A DNA stretch of 64,000 bases from Ophthalmolycus amberensis. Taxonomy: Eukaryota; Chordata; Actinopteri; Perciformes; Zoarcidae. This document shows, piece after piece, positions 13,901 through 27,100 of this stretch (positions within the stretch are counted from its first letter, which is position 1; each line of letters begins with the position of its first letter). The stretch lies in the NCBI GenBank assembly GCA_024529925.1, contig JAFEUB010000965.1, positions 1,181,001-1,245,000 of the forward strand, given 5' to 3'. Made by a program: the position numbers and the translations under genes. The notes below the pieces were generated by a model. The model searched no databases and was not told the origin of the DNA. It saw nothing but the letters and a program-made list of their open reading frames with translations.

Positions 13901-16900
13901 AGTCCTGCATTCAAAATGTTACCTCAGTAAAAGTACATCAGCATGCACTGCAGTAATATGGCCCCTGTGACTGATATCTAAAATCGTTCTTACGGTAATA
14001 TCTCATAGTCTAATTACAGTCACAGTTATTATTGCTGTGCGCTGTGGGCCAATGCATCACAGAGATATGTGGTGGTGGAATGTCTCTTTAATGAAACTGT
14101 TAACAACTTGCAGGTATCTGAAATGTGACAAGGGGCCTCAACTAAAGTCCAAGTCTTTAGCAATATATTGTATTTCATAATAATTGTTTTTTTTGTAAAA
14201 TCATCTGCCATAAAATAGATATACTTGATTAAAATGGATATATTTCAATCTTGTACTTTAGTAAACTTAAGTAACTTTCCAGCACTGATAAGATTTTGCT
14301 CTGTTATGCTTTTCAAGTACCGTTTTTTAGCGTAAGCAAGCACTTTCACGTTTTCTTGAGAAAATGTTGCATTTCCCAGTTAACATTTAAAAAAGAGCGT
14401 TGAAGGAATAGTTTCACTTTTTGGTAACTTCGCCTTTTAGTCTTCTCGTTGTGCCTTAGATTAGAAGATCAATACCAGTCTAATATCTGTCCGTTCAGTA
14501 TGAAGCTGGAGCGAGGAGCCAGTTAGCTTAGCTTAGCATAAAGGACCCCACAATGTCTGAGTATTCCTTTAATGATTGTGAATCCTTTTTATGCCATGGT
14601 GGAGTTACATTTTCTGAAGAATACACCATTTTAACAATTTCACACTATGATGAAAATGTGTATCTGCAAATCCACCTAAAAAAACGACAATTTGCCCGCT
14701 GGCTTCACTCTGCCAAGTTGCCAAGTCACTCTGCCAAGTTATCATATCAGGCCGAATGTGTACTATGTCATGTTGCATTGAGGTATTTCCAGCACAGCCT
14801 CAGTAGAGTTTATCTGTCAGTTACTGGAGCAGAAAGCTACTGTACGTCTTCTTTTAAAGAATCTTCATTTTACCCTCATATTTACCAATCCATCACCAAA
14901 GAAAGCGTTTTGTTTCACAAGTCAGTGACAGTGGCTGTCAGCTGAGAGAACCTACTCACTGCTGCGACGACATATTGTACATGCGTATATTCTTACATAT
15001 TGTATTGGTGAAGGAAGTGGAGTTGAAGGTGGTGTAGAAGCTGGTACTGGAAAGAGGTGAAACTTCACCGGAGCTGATATTTGAATCAGTGGATGCTGTC
15101 ACGTTCGACATCACTTCCCCTTGTAAATTGAGGCTTTACTTTCACAATGGACACAAAAATGAAAGCTCCAGAATTGGTTCTCAAACAGGGAAGGAAATGG
15201 ACCTAATTACTGCCTGGCTTTGGCAGGCAGCTGAATTTGAAGAGCAACAACATGCACATTAGTTTCACATTAATATCACACTAGCTCCAGTTCCCCCGCC
15301 AAGATCACAGTGGAAACACACAAACACTTTTTTGGACTCGTGGAAATTCAAGCTTGTCACACTGTTGTTGTGGATGTAAGGGAGCTGAGTTTGTCTCATT
15401 AACGCGGCTGATTTAGTTGTCCTCATTAGCCAACAGCTCAGTGTACTGCCGTCTCTGTCATGGCATTGAAACAGATTTGTCCTTTCAAGGTAATGCGCTT
15501 TAGCATGGCTGTAGCAGAATGTCATAAATATGAGCAACAGATATTTTTGTTGTTTTTAGGATCACAAAATATCACAAGGATTTAATGAGCGCCAAAGGCA
15601 AGATGAAAATGCGCTCTTACAGGCTAATAAGTGAGCTTTAAAGCTTTTCCGGCCTGGAACCCATTTTAAGTCCCACCTTTATACTGACTTAATGCAACTT
15701 TTAGGAGTCTTCAAAAAGTGAGCTCCTGGCAGATTATAAATGTCTCTGCTGACATTTTGGTTTCTCTTGCTGACTGGTTTGAGAAATAGGACCGTGGTAC
15801 TACAGCATAAAAATGAGGTGTAGCACCTGTTCTCGTGAACAAAGTACTGTATGTTTAAAAAAACTCTGACAAGTTTCACATCATGTTTATCTTTCCATAC
15901 ATCAAAATCAACAGCATAAACCTGCTGTCACAATTTCTTTGTTTTGAGACACATAAATCGTGGGCAATACAGCATATAATTAAAATCCCCACATAATCTA
16001 CCTCTCCATATCCTATGCTTTACATTTCTATAAAGACACAAATATGACCAAAATGTACTTGCATTAGTTGCTAAATTGTTGTCTTCAAACGAATAACAAG
16101 CTCAATTCTCATGAATAGAAGATGTGCGTGGTGGCCATTGATTTGATGTTCAATGTTGCTCTGCTTCAGGCATTGCTCTGGAGAAGGTGTTCGACTACAG
16201 CGAGTATTGGGAAGTAGCCAGAGGCCTGTACGCTCCATTCGACTGCACTGCCACCATGAAATCTGGCAACGCTGATGTCTATGAGAACGAGATACCGGGA
16301 GGCCAGTACACCAACCTTCACTTCCAGGTACAGTGACGCTCTTTGCCACGTTTTAGGTCCTTCGGGATGAAAGCGTCTGCGCACCCTCTATTCTAATTTG
16401 ACTGTTTCATCGATGGACTGTTGACATAAATAATATGGTTCAATCCTATTTTTCCTGTGTACAGTCTTGTATTTTTTAAAACAAGTAATATTCTGGAGAA
16501 AAATACTTCTTTTCCCTTACTTCTGACACGAGTAACATGTTTTATATTTGGTTGTTCAAAGCCACTGCAGATGTCAGCAGTGTGACTAATAACCGAGGAA
16601 GTGCAGTCATCAGAGGCACTGTTTCAGAAACGGACTAAAAATGTAGCGTGAACAACTTATTTTGGTGTTTGCGTTCAGTACAAATAGACTCTACAGCGTC
16701 TGCACTGTGCAGAGTCACACTCTGAAATGTGTCACGGACTATTTGAAAGTGACTGAATTCACAGCGCTGTGTTCCCACTGGAAGAACAGCGATGATGGGC
16801 TATGTACCAAATTACAGTCTTCAGTGGTTTATCATACTGGCCCATAACTATAGCCTTAAATCACAGGTTTTACTCAAAATACCTTGACTTTTTCCTTTAA

Positions 16901-19900
16901 TGGAGTTATAAAAACATTATGTTCTGATTTACACCGTTATTTCTTTCACTGTGGCTGATTGCAGGCTCACAGCATGGGACTCGGAAACAAGTTCAAGCTG
17001 GTGAAGAAGGCCTATGTTGAAGCCAACAAACTACTCGGGGACCTCATCAAGGTGAGGCATGAAGACAGAGCTCCTTTTCTTTCATTTTCTGAAGTGTATC
17101 CAGGTCTGCACATTAGTCAGTCCGTGGTACCAGTCTTCACTGGCGATAGGAACCACAGACTGCAGTGTGAAGACGTATCCAGCACGTATTTGATATTGCT
17201 CCATTAGCATCCCTCACGCGGACTGTTTCTGCCGAGCTGGCCCTCTTTCGTTGCTTGGCTGAGTCAAACGATCCCAGATTAAGGTTTGGTACATCCACCG
17301 TTCCGCGCTTCTTAATCAGACCTGTGACTGCGAGACTCAGCAGACACTTGCATGTTAGTACACCTATATCCTGAAATCCACGGTAAACTCATTCAAACGG
17401 CACAGATCGGGAGCGAGCGAAGAACTTTGAAAGTTAACGGAAAGATTAACGTGAGACAACATCCGGTTTATTCAGACGAAACATCCGGTTTTGAGAATAA
17501 GATGCCAACAAAGTATAAATATTGCATAATGGAAATTAGATTAAATGAATTATATTCACATTAAGTATAAAACATGCCATCTCGTGAGTTAAAGGGAAAA
17601 TACACCTAAATTGTGCGTAAAGTGTCTTTATTCTTTGATTTGAGGGTTGCTAATGAATAATACCTGACTGACAGTCAATTAAGATATTTTACTCAACAAA
17701 AAACTGAACTGAATTTGGACCTTCAAATGGCACATTTTTTTAATTTTGAAGGTGCTATAAAATAGTTTTTCTCAAAAATTCCACACAATGACTAATGCAT
17801 AAGTTCAGGACAAAAATGGGTAATATCACAATATTTGAGGTGCTACAAAAATATCTTTCTCAATAATTCCATACAATGACTGATGTATACGTAATCAAGG
17901 CATCGTTGACTTAATAATTGTTAATAGTTGTTTAAAAAATGTAATAATAACAATAAATAACCACAAATAAATAATAATAAAATTTTATATGATTGTCTGA
18001 TTTCTGTTTGTTTTTTGTTAAAAAAAAATCTAAGAAAACACTTTGAATCTGTAGACTACTGCCTAATAGTCTTATTATTGCCATTTGATGACAATTGCTC
18101 ATATACTGTAAGCTTAAATAAGTATATTTATTATTTTGAACAAAGGTTAAATGTTATTTCACAAGTTTCAAAAAGTGCCCCCAATTTTTTGAAAATGCCC
18201 CTGGATTTCAGTCAGTGGGGGCAAAAATTGCCCCCAAAAAAATATGTAAATTTCCTACCCTGCCTCCAGTGGACTAGTTCTGGGCTGATTTCCTGAAGGG
18301 CACTTTAATCCCAGTCGTGGAGAGGGAGCTCTATTGCCAATCTTGCAGTCAACAGTTTCATTCTCAGCCCAAATTCACCTCTATCCTGCTTCTTTGTTTT
18401 TCATTATCTTTCATTAATTCCCATGTTCTTCTCCCTTCATTATTTACCACCACAGCTGAGTAATAGATTCATCCCTCCTTCACCGTGTTCACACTCACTC
18501 TGTAATTATTTGGTTACCTAGTTTGCATTCTCTTTCTTTCTCAAGCCGCACTTCTTTTCCACCTTTCTCTTTCTCATTCCACTGCTACTTTACACACATC
18601 TGTTCCCCAGACATTTCTCTTATTTTGCTCTCTCTGGATTGGGATTGTCTATTACTCTACCTCCTCCTTCTCTCTCTCTCTTTCTCTTTTTTAAATTCTT
18701 TCTGTCTCTTTCTCACATTTTCCTTCTCTGGTCCCCTCTCCCCTTATTTTCTTTGCCCCTCTCAGTTTTCCTCATCAATTCCTGTCCCCAAACTCTATTA
18801 ATTCAGTTTACGCTCACTCGGTGGGCTTCGCTGCACAAGGCAATGTTGGCTTAATGTGCCTCCGGGTCCTGCTATGCTCTCTGTTGTATCCTTTTAGCTC
18901 GAGAATGGCCGCGTCTCGATAAGGGAGAAGGGGGCGTGCTTGTCAGATAGAGATATAAAGTAGACGGACCGCTCACTGCGCAGGTGCTAAGCAGAGCAGC
19001 CAAGGTATATACATTGACCGAAGCTCAGGGCTGTGGGTGAAGGACACTGCATTGCTGAGCAGCTAGTGCAAATTCAAGAAAACATTGAAAAGTCTCTCTG
19101 GTAAAGGAACTTTTGAAAATTAGAAGAGAACAACTGATACACAGCTGAGTGGTGAGCTGCACGACCTCAAATCTGACCAACTCTTTTTCAGATGATACTC
19201 GTAATAATTCATCTCTTCTAATCCTGAAGGGACTTGTTTATTTTATACGCACAGAACACTCTTTTGATAGAATGCATCTCTCCGACGCTCCTGAACACGT
19301 CATCGGTGACGTAACCTATAGGTCAGTGAGTGCTTCGGGTCTTTCGACATCAGACGCCCTCCCATTCAGCCATGTTTGATCAGACCACGACTTGTGTTCA
19401 GGGGGCATTAGTTCCTCCCCATGGACCTCCTCTCCTGATCCACATCCACCTCGAGGCTCTCACCGCTGCCCTCTGTGATGTTCTTGATGGCTATCTCTCC
19501 TTCCAGTGATGCCCAGTGCAGTCAATTAATCCACAAAACCTCTGCAGCCACTCTTTGCCTTGCAGCCCTGCTTGCGGCAGTCTATATATATATTTATGTG
19601 TGTGTATACTATTTTAGTGCCGCAAGCAATGATTTTACCTATTTTATTATCGGTTTCAATCTCAGGTAGTCTACAGATTATTTTTTTTATCACCGTTGGG
19701 TCTATAAAATGTCAGCAATAGTGAAAAATATCTGTCGCAAGCCGCTGATGATATCTTTAAAGGAACAGTTCGACATTTTGGGTTGTTTTCCTTAGACAGA
19801 GGCCAGCTAGCTGTTCAGTCTGTATCATTTATTCAGTCTTTATGCTAAGCTAAGCTAACTGGCTGCAGATTTATGTTGCACGGATAGATATGAGAGTTGA

Positions 19901-21060
19901 AGCCATTTTCTCAAAATGGTGCACAATTATTTGAAATGTCTTGTTTTGTCTCACCAGCAGCTCAAAATCCAAAGATATTCAATCCATCTTCATTGAAGAC
20001 TGAGAAAACAAGAACATATTCACATTTGAGGAGCTGGAAATTAATCTAAATGTTCCATTCAATTTTCTACTGCTAATTGGATTCATCCCTATTTATTTGG
20101 ACATAATGAACTAATGTCTAATTGTGTTCAGTCATAAGACCTGAAACGGTCCTGGGCATGCATACAGCTGGAGCTGAAGTTCATCTGACTGTCCGATGCC
20201 TCTTTTCTTCTCTTCCTCTGCATTTATCTCGTGCTCCTTTGTTCTGTTTTCCTCCCCTTTTCTCTCTCGCCAAGTTTCATCCGTCGCAAAATGCTCTTCA
20301 ATATAAGGAGGACAAGTTGTATTTGTGTGTATATTCCGTCTCTCTCCATTCCCTAACCCACTCTGTCACTTTCCGTTTGCCATTACAGACACGTATTCAC
20401 TCACCTCCAGAGTCCTGAAACACACGCACAGTGCAGTGTCTCTTACTTGGAGGTGGAGCACCTCCTTGTCTTGCCTGTGGGGCTGCAGATGTCCATTCCT
20501 CTTGTCTGTTCGCCTCTTTCTGTCCCCCCTCGGTTCATCTGTCCATTCCTTTCTTTCTCATTCTCTCTTAATCTTCCCGTCTTTCTCTTAATCACCCTGT
20601 CTGCTTTCTCTCCCTGCTCTCCCTCTCCACTTTCATTTCGTCTCATCTCCTCCTTCATCGCTCCCACCACCAGCCATCCATTCATCCCTCGTTTCGATTA
20701 GACTTCCTTCATGTATCCCTAATCTTCTATCCTTTCTCCCCCTCCCCCCTCCCTGAGCCTCTTGTTATCGCTCCTCTCTCCTGTCTCTTCCTCTCCTGAC
20801 AGGTACCATTCTTCACTCGGCTCCCGGCTTTGCTGGCTAGCGTTATAGTGTGTGTTCATGTGTGTGTTTTATTGTGTTTGCCTTCTCTCACACACACTCG
20901 CACAGATGCACACGTGCACTGCTCCAGGTGATATAATCCTTTTGCCCATTAGGGGAGTTCAGGTTTTGGATAGAGTTGCATTTCAAAACAAATTCAAGCA
21001 AAGTACACAGACTGATGTCACACATAGGCATACAAGCACACACAGAAACACTGGCATGCT

Positions 21061-21109
<49 letters not shown>

Positions 21110-24100
21110 CACTCTACCAGATTTCTGCTGCAAGGAGTGTGGAGTCATGCAGGACCACTTAGCTAAAGCTGAACATCAGTGAAAGTGAGAAAGATGGACA
21201 GAAGGCAAAGGGAGTGTAGTGTGAGAGAGCTAAGGAGCATGGCGGTAGTAAGAATAGAAAGAGCCGCTCAAAGTGGGGAGATGGAGCAGGACGAGTGTGA
21301 TAATATGAGCCTGTCTGAGGAACTACGTAAGGTCACACATGAGTTTAAGTGGTGGTGGGACAGACATGGAAGGATCTGAGTGATGAGTGCCGTTGCATGC
21401 TGAGGGGAACAAGCAACATCACCGAATATAAAAAGGTTTTAGATGCTTCTGTCATGTGAATTATGTCATATCAGTAAAGCGGAGTTGAAAAGAGACATTT
21501 TGGTAATTTGCTCAGTATCTTAGTCATCTTCAAAGATTTGTTTGAGAATCGGATAGTGACACTGGGTAGTTTAATCTTATTGTTCAGAGATTCAAAAGCT
21601 TTGGATATTCTACAAGATTGAAAAATATCTGTCGAGTAAATATGATTGGAGATGATTTTACACTGTAGCTAGTACAGCAGTACGGATGATATCAAGTCAG
21701 TGCAAACTGAAACGTGTCAACAACCACAGGATGGATTGGTACAGATATCCAGGGTGCCTTGTACACCAGCCTGAATGACTTTGATGACCAAGTGCCTCTT
21801 TCATTTCCTCCCACCAGCGAGTCTTCTCAGTCAAATATCTCTTTATCTATGGATTGGCACAAACTTTGGTACAGAAAGTCATGTTCCCCAGAGGATGGAC
21901 CCTACTCACTTTTGGGTTTTTTCCTCTGGTGCCATTATCAGGTCAAAATGTCAAGTTGTACATTACTTTAATTTATGACCAAATATCTGCAAAACGTAGA
22001 ACATTCCCAGCCTAAGCTTTACTTTGTGTCACTTTAAATCGATGAAAACACTGATATTGGATCTGTACAGATACGACAGGTCGTTAAATACATGTAACTA
22101 GTTTAATATTGTAAGTATTGTATTTCTCACATCTCACCCTACGCATATGAAATCTAACAAGTTATGTTAGATTACTTTTCTGCCTACATCCTCTTCACGC
22201 AAACAAACTACAACTACCTAACACACCCAACCCGATGAAGAAGGCGTATAAATAGAACTTCATTTCTGCACGTCGTTATTAAACAATGTAGGCTTTTTAC
22301 TTCCAAATTGAAGTTTTACTCGTATGCCATTGGGTGAGAGCAGGCTGAACACAACCCAGAAGGATATAGGTTGCCAAAGACCTTTATTCTGACACCAACC
22401 TCCGAGCCAATTGTTGCTCTTCACCGTGACCGCTAAAGATCAGATGGGATTTGGTTTCGTCCAAGCTGATGAAAACACAGCAAATTAAGCCGTTTTTATT
22501 TGTGCTGCACCAAAATGTCCAAGCATTGCTGTCGGAGAGAGAAAAAGGCGTCTACGTCTCACATTTCAAAAGCTGAACTTCAACGTGTAATTACATGGTT
22601 GACGGTGTGACGAGGTGTGAACTTGTGACAGAATGACACTATCGGTGTCGTTAGCCTGCGAGGGCTCAGCAGTGAAGAGTCTGAGCTCAGCGACACACAG
22701 GAACAGAGGAAATCAGATTTTCTAACCCCGTGCGACCAGGATGTGATTTACCTCACTCCTCGTCTAGAAATATAGAAAAGCTCACTCATCATGGGCACAC
22801 ATTGTGGGAAATGAGATTTCCTCTTCTTGTGTGTGAGGCACCCACAGAAAGTTGGTGGTGGGGGATTCATCAACTGAGATTGATAATGAGAGTATATATA
22901 TTGATGTTACCGTGGATCAAGGAGAAAAATAAACATTTGTCAGAGGGGACGGAAGATGAGAGAGATGGTCACAGGATAGAGGTGATTCATGAGGACTCAG
23001 CATTTTGGCTGTTAGTGTGAAGACAGAAGATAGTTACACAAATTAGAGTGGGATGGAGTAAGAAGGATGGTTCATGGAGACGGGGAATAAAGAGAGGAGT
23101 AACAATTTCTAAACTTGGCAGCAAAAAAAAAAATCCTCTGGAGACAGAGGAAGCGATGGAGAACAGGAGAATGGCTAAAGGCAGACCAGGAATGCACAGT
23201 CATGCTGCTTTCTTGTGTTGAAGACAGATTTTGAGTGACTCAGCAGTGAGCTTTTGTTCCACATGTGTAGCAAGTTAATGGGCTCTCCGGGGATTCTAAC
23301 AGCCCGTTCAAATCCCTTAAGCTTTTCTGTAAACAGTCATTCTGTTAAAGCAATGGATCATTATCGCCTCTTTCCACAAACCCAATCAGACTGAGCTTTA
23401 TGTGTCGTAGCAGGGACATGCTGAAAGGGAAGTGCACACTTGTTTCAATCAGCAGGAAGCATTTCCTCCTTGAATCGTGCTGGGAAAGTGCTCATTTGCT
23501 TGCAAGGCTCCTTTTGAAAATCGGTGGTTGTGGACTCGAACACGTATCCTGGGCTGTTTTTTTAAAAGCCTTCTTGAATGGTTCTGAAATCCTCCCCGTT
23601 AAGTCATCAGTGCAAATATCAGATTTATGTTTTTATGGAAGGCACAGTCCTGCATACATTAAAACATAAAGTGAGACGTTAACTACAACTTCTGAGGTGC
23701 ATTTTGACACATTTAATCGTAGCTTTGGCTAGTGGAAGCTAATAATTCTGATATTGAGAAATGTGAAAAACAACCTACAGGTTAAACAATTCAGTTGTTA
23801 CTTTTGGTTTGATGTTCGATGAATGCAGGAACTATGGCAGCGTGTTTTATATTCGCTATCGCTCTGATTCACACATCTGACTGGCCCCTTCTCCCGAGCA
23901 GTGCTCATGCCACGGTTCATGGGCGATCTGAGGGGGGATGGCCGCCATCCCTCTTGTAAGTAAAAGAGCCAAAATGCATCCGGCTTGTAAACCTGCCATC
24001 CCCTAATCCCCTTGTAGCAGAGAGTGTTTTGCAGAGGGGTTGAAGCCTAACGGTGCTGAGTATCAATCCTATCTGTGGTGCTGTCCGTGGTGCTGAAGTA

Positions 24101-27100
24101 GGAGATGGACGTAATTGTGACTTTTCTTCTGAGACCACTTCTCTCAATTTCGTCTTGGATTCTATAATATTCTCCAAGTCCACCCCCCCCCCCCCCCCCC
24201 CCCCCCTGTGAAAATTCACAAAATGCCAACTGCTCACTCGTAATGTAGTATTTACACCTGTCCACAATGCCAAAGTGACAGAAAACAAAATAATTCAAAC
24301 TGTAGGCAATAACAAACCTATAAGATGTTGACTAACTGGTCCAAGTATTCATGTGTGACATGTGTTTAATGATTCAAAATAAGGGGAAGTAATAAAATAT
24401 GCCGACTTTAAGGAGCACAATGTCGAGGTCAGCAGCAAAGGCTTCCAAGAGTTCGGGGTCACATCCTCTGGAAAGCCCTGCATCCAAAGATGCTTTGTTC
24501 AGGGGGCAGCCTCCAGCATTCAATCTGGAATCAGGTCTCCACGGGACCACATTAGTCTACAGTCCTTTCAAAGGGACACAAGTACACCACTGTGCCATTC
24601 AGACATCTATGTCCAGCCACACACTGTACAAGACACCAGTATTGTTGAGCCATTTCATGGAAAACGTAATTGATTTACTCTTAAATCGCACTAGTATTCA
24701 GTATTCTGTTTTCCTCCGTGGTATGTTTTAATCTGCCAACATCAGTACCAGGAGGAAGCGTAACGGTTCTTCACTGCGCACCTAGTCGGCTGCTAAATAA
24801 GCGAGGTGACATATTAATTATGTCTCAATGCTGGCTATGACAAGATCATTTTAAACAATTATTCTTCAGACTTGAATAGAAACTGTCATCAAATAGAACT
24901 ACAAAGCCAAGGACTTCCTGTTAATTAGTGTTGGTACTGAGGGAATCTTTTTCGGTGAAAGTGTTGTGAAAGTGTTTTTTTGGAGCTTGATGATCCATAT
25001 TATTGACTGAACGTCAGGATATTACAGCCACCACAGCTTCAATTTTACATTATAAAAAGTAAAATAAACTTGAGACACTCTTTGCTGCTGTTCTCTTTTA
25101 GTCTCAGTGCAGAGGCAGTATGCTGCACTTTTACTACAAATGACAATATTCTATATAGAGCATGCTTTGATTCAAACTTTATCTTACAGCGTAGCATTCT
25201 GTTCATTAACACTGATGTGTTCGCACTGATGGCATTTACTTTTTACAACGAGGTTAGGTAATCCCAGAGCAAGTGTTTGTGAATGAGCACACGTGTGTGT
25301 GTGTGCGTCAAGTCCCGTGCTTCAGTTTGGCATCTTATCTCTTAAAAAATAAGTGTCAAGTTCTGTGTTGGGGAATTGTTTGGGGAATGTAAATTTGATC
25401 TATATGTTACTTTTTCTTTCTCTGCCATCTGTCAACAGAGTGCACTAATTACCACATAAATAGGCATCTTGTAGTGACTGTGGGCCCACTCTTTGTTTCC
25501 TCTAGTTCTACGTCAATGCTTCAGCTTACAGCTCCTTCTAACTATGAGTCAGTCTAATATACAGACCATGGGACTCTGGCTTTGTATTTGAAGAGTTTGG
25601 GTCCCGAGATCAGAGAGTTTCTGTTTTCTGTTCCCTTTAGTCTTTCTTTTATCTCATTGTGTCATTTAAGAATGAAGTACAGCAATGTCTGTGTGAGAGA
25701 CAGAAAGTTACCCAAAGGTGGGTTTCACGTTGTTTTATTTGTTTTGTTTTTATCAATGGGTCGTATTACTTGACCCCTCTCTCTCTTGAATGGTCTGAAT
25801 ACCAAATGGAGTTGAACAGGAAGCCTTACATCTGTGTCTCCATTCATTACGATGGAGTAATATCTGCAATTTGATATTTGTGTCCCGTTCGCCATCAAAA
25901 ACAGACTCCACTTATCACCATTATGCTAATAGGGATCGCTATTACTATAATGATATGCCATTATAAATAATGAATACATGGGACTTAAATAAATGTTTTC
26001 CGCATTTGTCCCTCTGTATTTTTCCGGTTCACTCTGTTTCCACAGAGAGAACCTGTGTGGTTCAGTTCATGGCTGCCAAATGAAATGATTAAAGAGACTG
26101 TACAGATGTAAACATCTACTCATTTCTCATTCTGCTGTCCAAACACCTCCTTTTCCCCCCCCTCTGGGGTCATTCAGTACTTAATCTTAATAGACAGCAT
26201 CTTCATTAAAGCAGAGACTCTGTCACCTCTGGTCTCTGTTGGTGGAATCACATTCCTACCTGCTCGCTGCCGACAGGAAACCACACAGCAGGACTTTACA
26301 GAGAAAAATGGTGCAGTCGGACCAACAGCTGCTGCGACTTCTGCTTCTCGGAATAAAACTAAAAGCAAGATTTCACCATGAAAAACTGTAATATCTTGAA
26401 TATATTCTCTGTGTGACTTTTTTTTATGTTTGTTTAGATTAAAAGGCCAGTGGTCACATTCCAGAGAGAATAATAGCACCTGAGATATCATCTGCATGCA
26501 CTCTAATATCTAATATTGTGTGCTCAGTCTGTGGTGAAATAGAAATACGTTACTTCCTTTCTTCTCCTTAACAGAAGTAGAGATTCAGCACACACGTTTG
26601 GTACTCAAACGTCGATCTCTTTCTCTCACAGGTGACTCCGTCCTCAAAGATCGTGGGTGACTTGGCTCAGTTCATGGTGCAGAACAACCTGACCCGGGCA
26701 GAAGTGGAGGAGAGGGCGGACGAGCTGTCCTTCCCCCTGTCTGTGGTCGAGTTCCTGCAGGGATACATCGGGATACCATATGGAGGATTCCCAGAGCCGT
26801 TCAGATCTAAGGTACGGTAGTTTGTCCTCGTTACACACGTACGTACATGCCACTCTTGTCCTCCTGTAGTTTAATTGCTCACATGGATTTCTGAGGACTA
26901 CATCTACAAAAGGTAAATACAACCACAACATTCATTTCGAAAATAGAAAAAAAACTACAATTTTGAAGCCAGCGCTGTGGATTGAACCCTGATATGATAG
27001 AATGCATGCTGTACTCGCCGTAGGATCAAAGGGGTTTTGATGGGTCTCAATAGGGACATTTCTGTCCTTAAGGGTCTGAGTGCCTCTATTCTGGCTACAC

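Larger units (their letters stand above)
9123..16169 (+). other. pc intron D-E
   Basis: A 7-kb intron. It holds CA-rich stretches near 11937-11962 and 12545-12553, a pyrimidine-rich block at 12060-12440 with a run of 16 C at 12220-12235, a GT-rich stretch at 12951-12980, and two interspersed repeats at 13896-14560 described separately. The longest open frame (13444-13956, 170 codons) runs into the interspersed repeat and resembles no known protein. Segments near 9480-9620 and 10010-10330 are complex and repeat-free but carry no definable signal. Confidence 0.65.
17052..26631 (+). other. pc intron F-G
   Basis: The longest visible intron (9.6 kb). It holds an imperfect 88-bp tandem duplication (17751-17890), a GC-rich hairpin (18217-18235), pyrimidine-rich blocks at 18360-18800 and 20180-20810, a MITE-like repeat (19755-19915), a CA microsatellite (21062-21107) and a run of 26 C (24183-24208). 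No alternative pc exon or nested gene was found on either strand. Confidence 0.65.

Noticed and set aside
13444..13956. 170-codon open frame in intron D-E
   Set aside because: Its end runs into a dispersed repeat, its composition is random-looking, and no conserved motif is visible.
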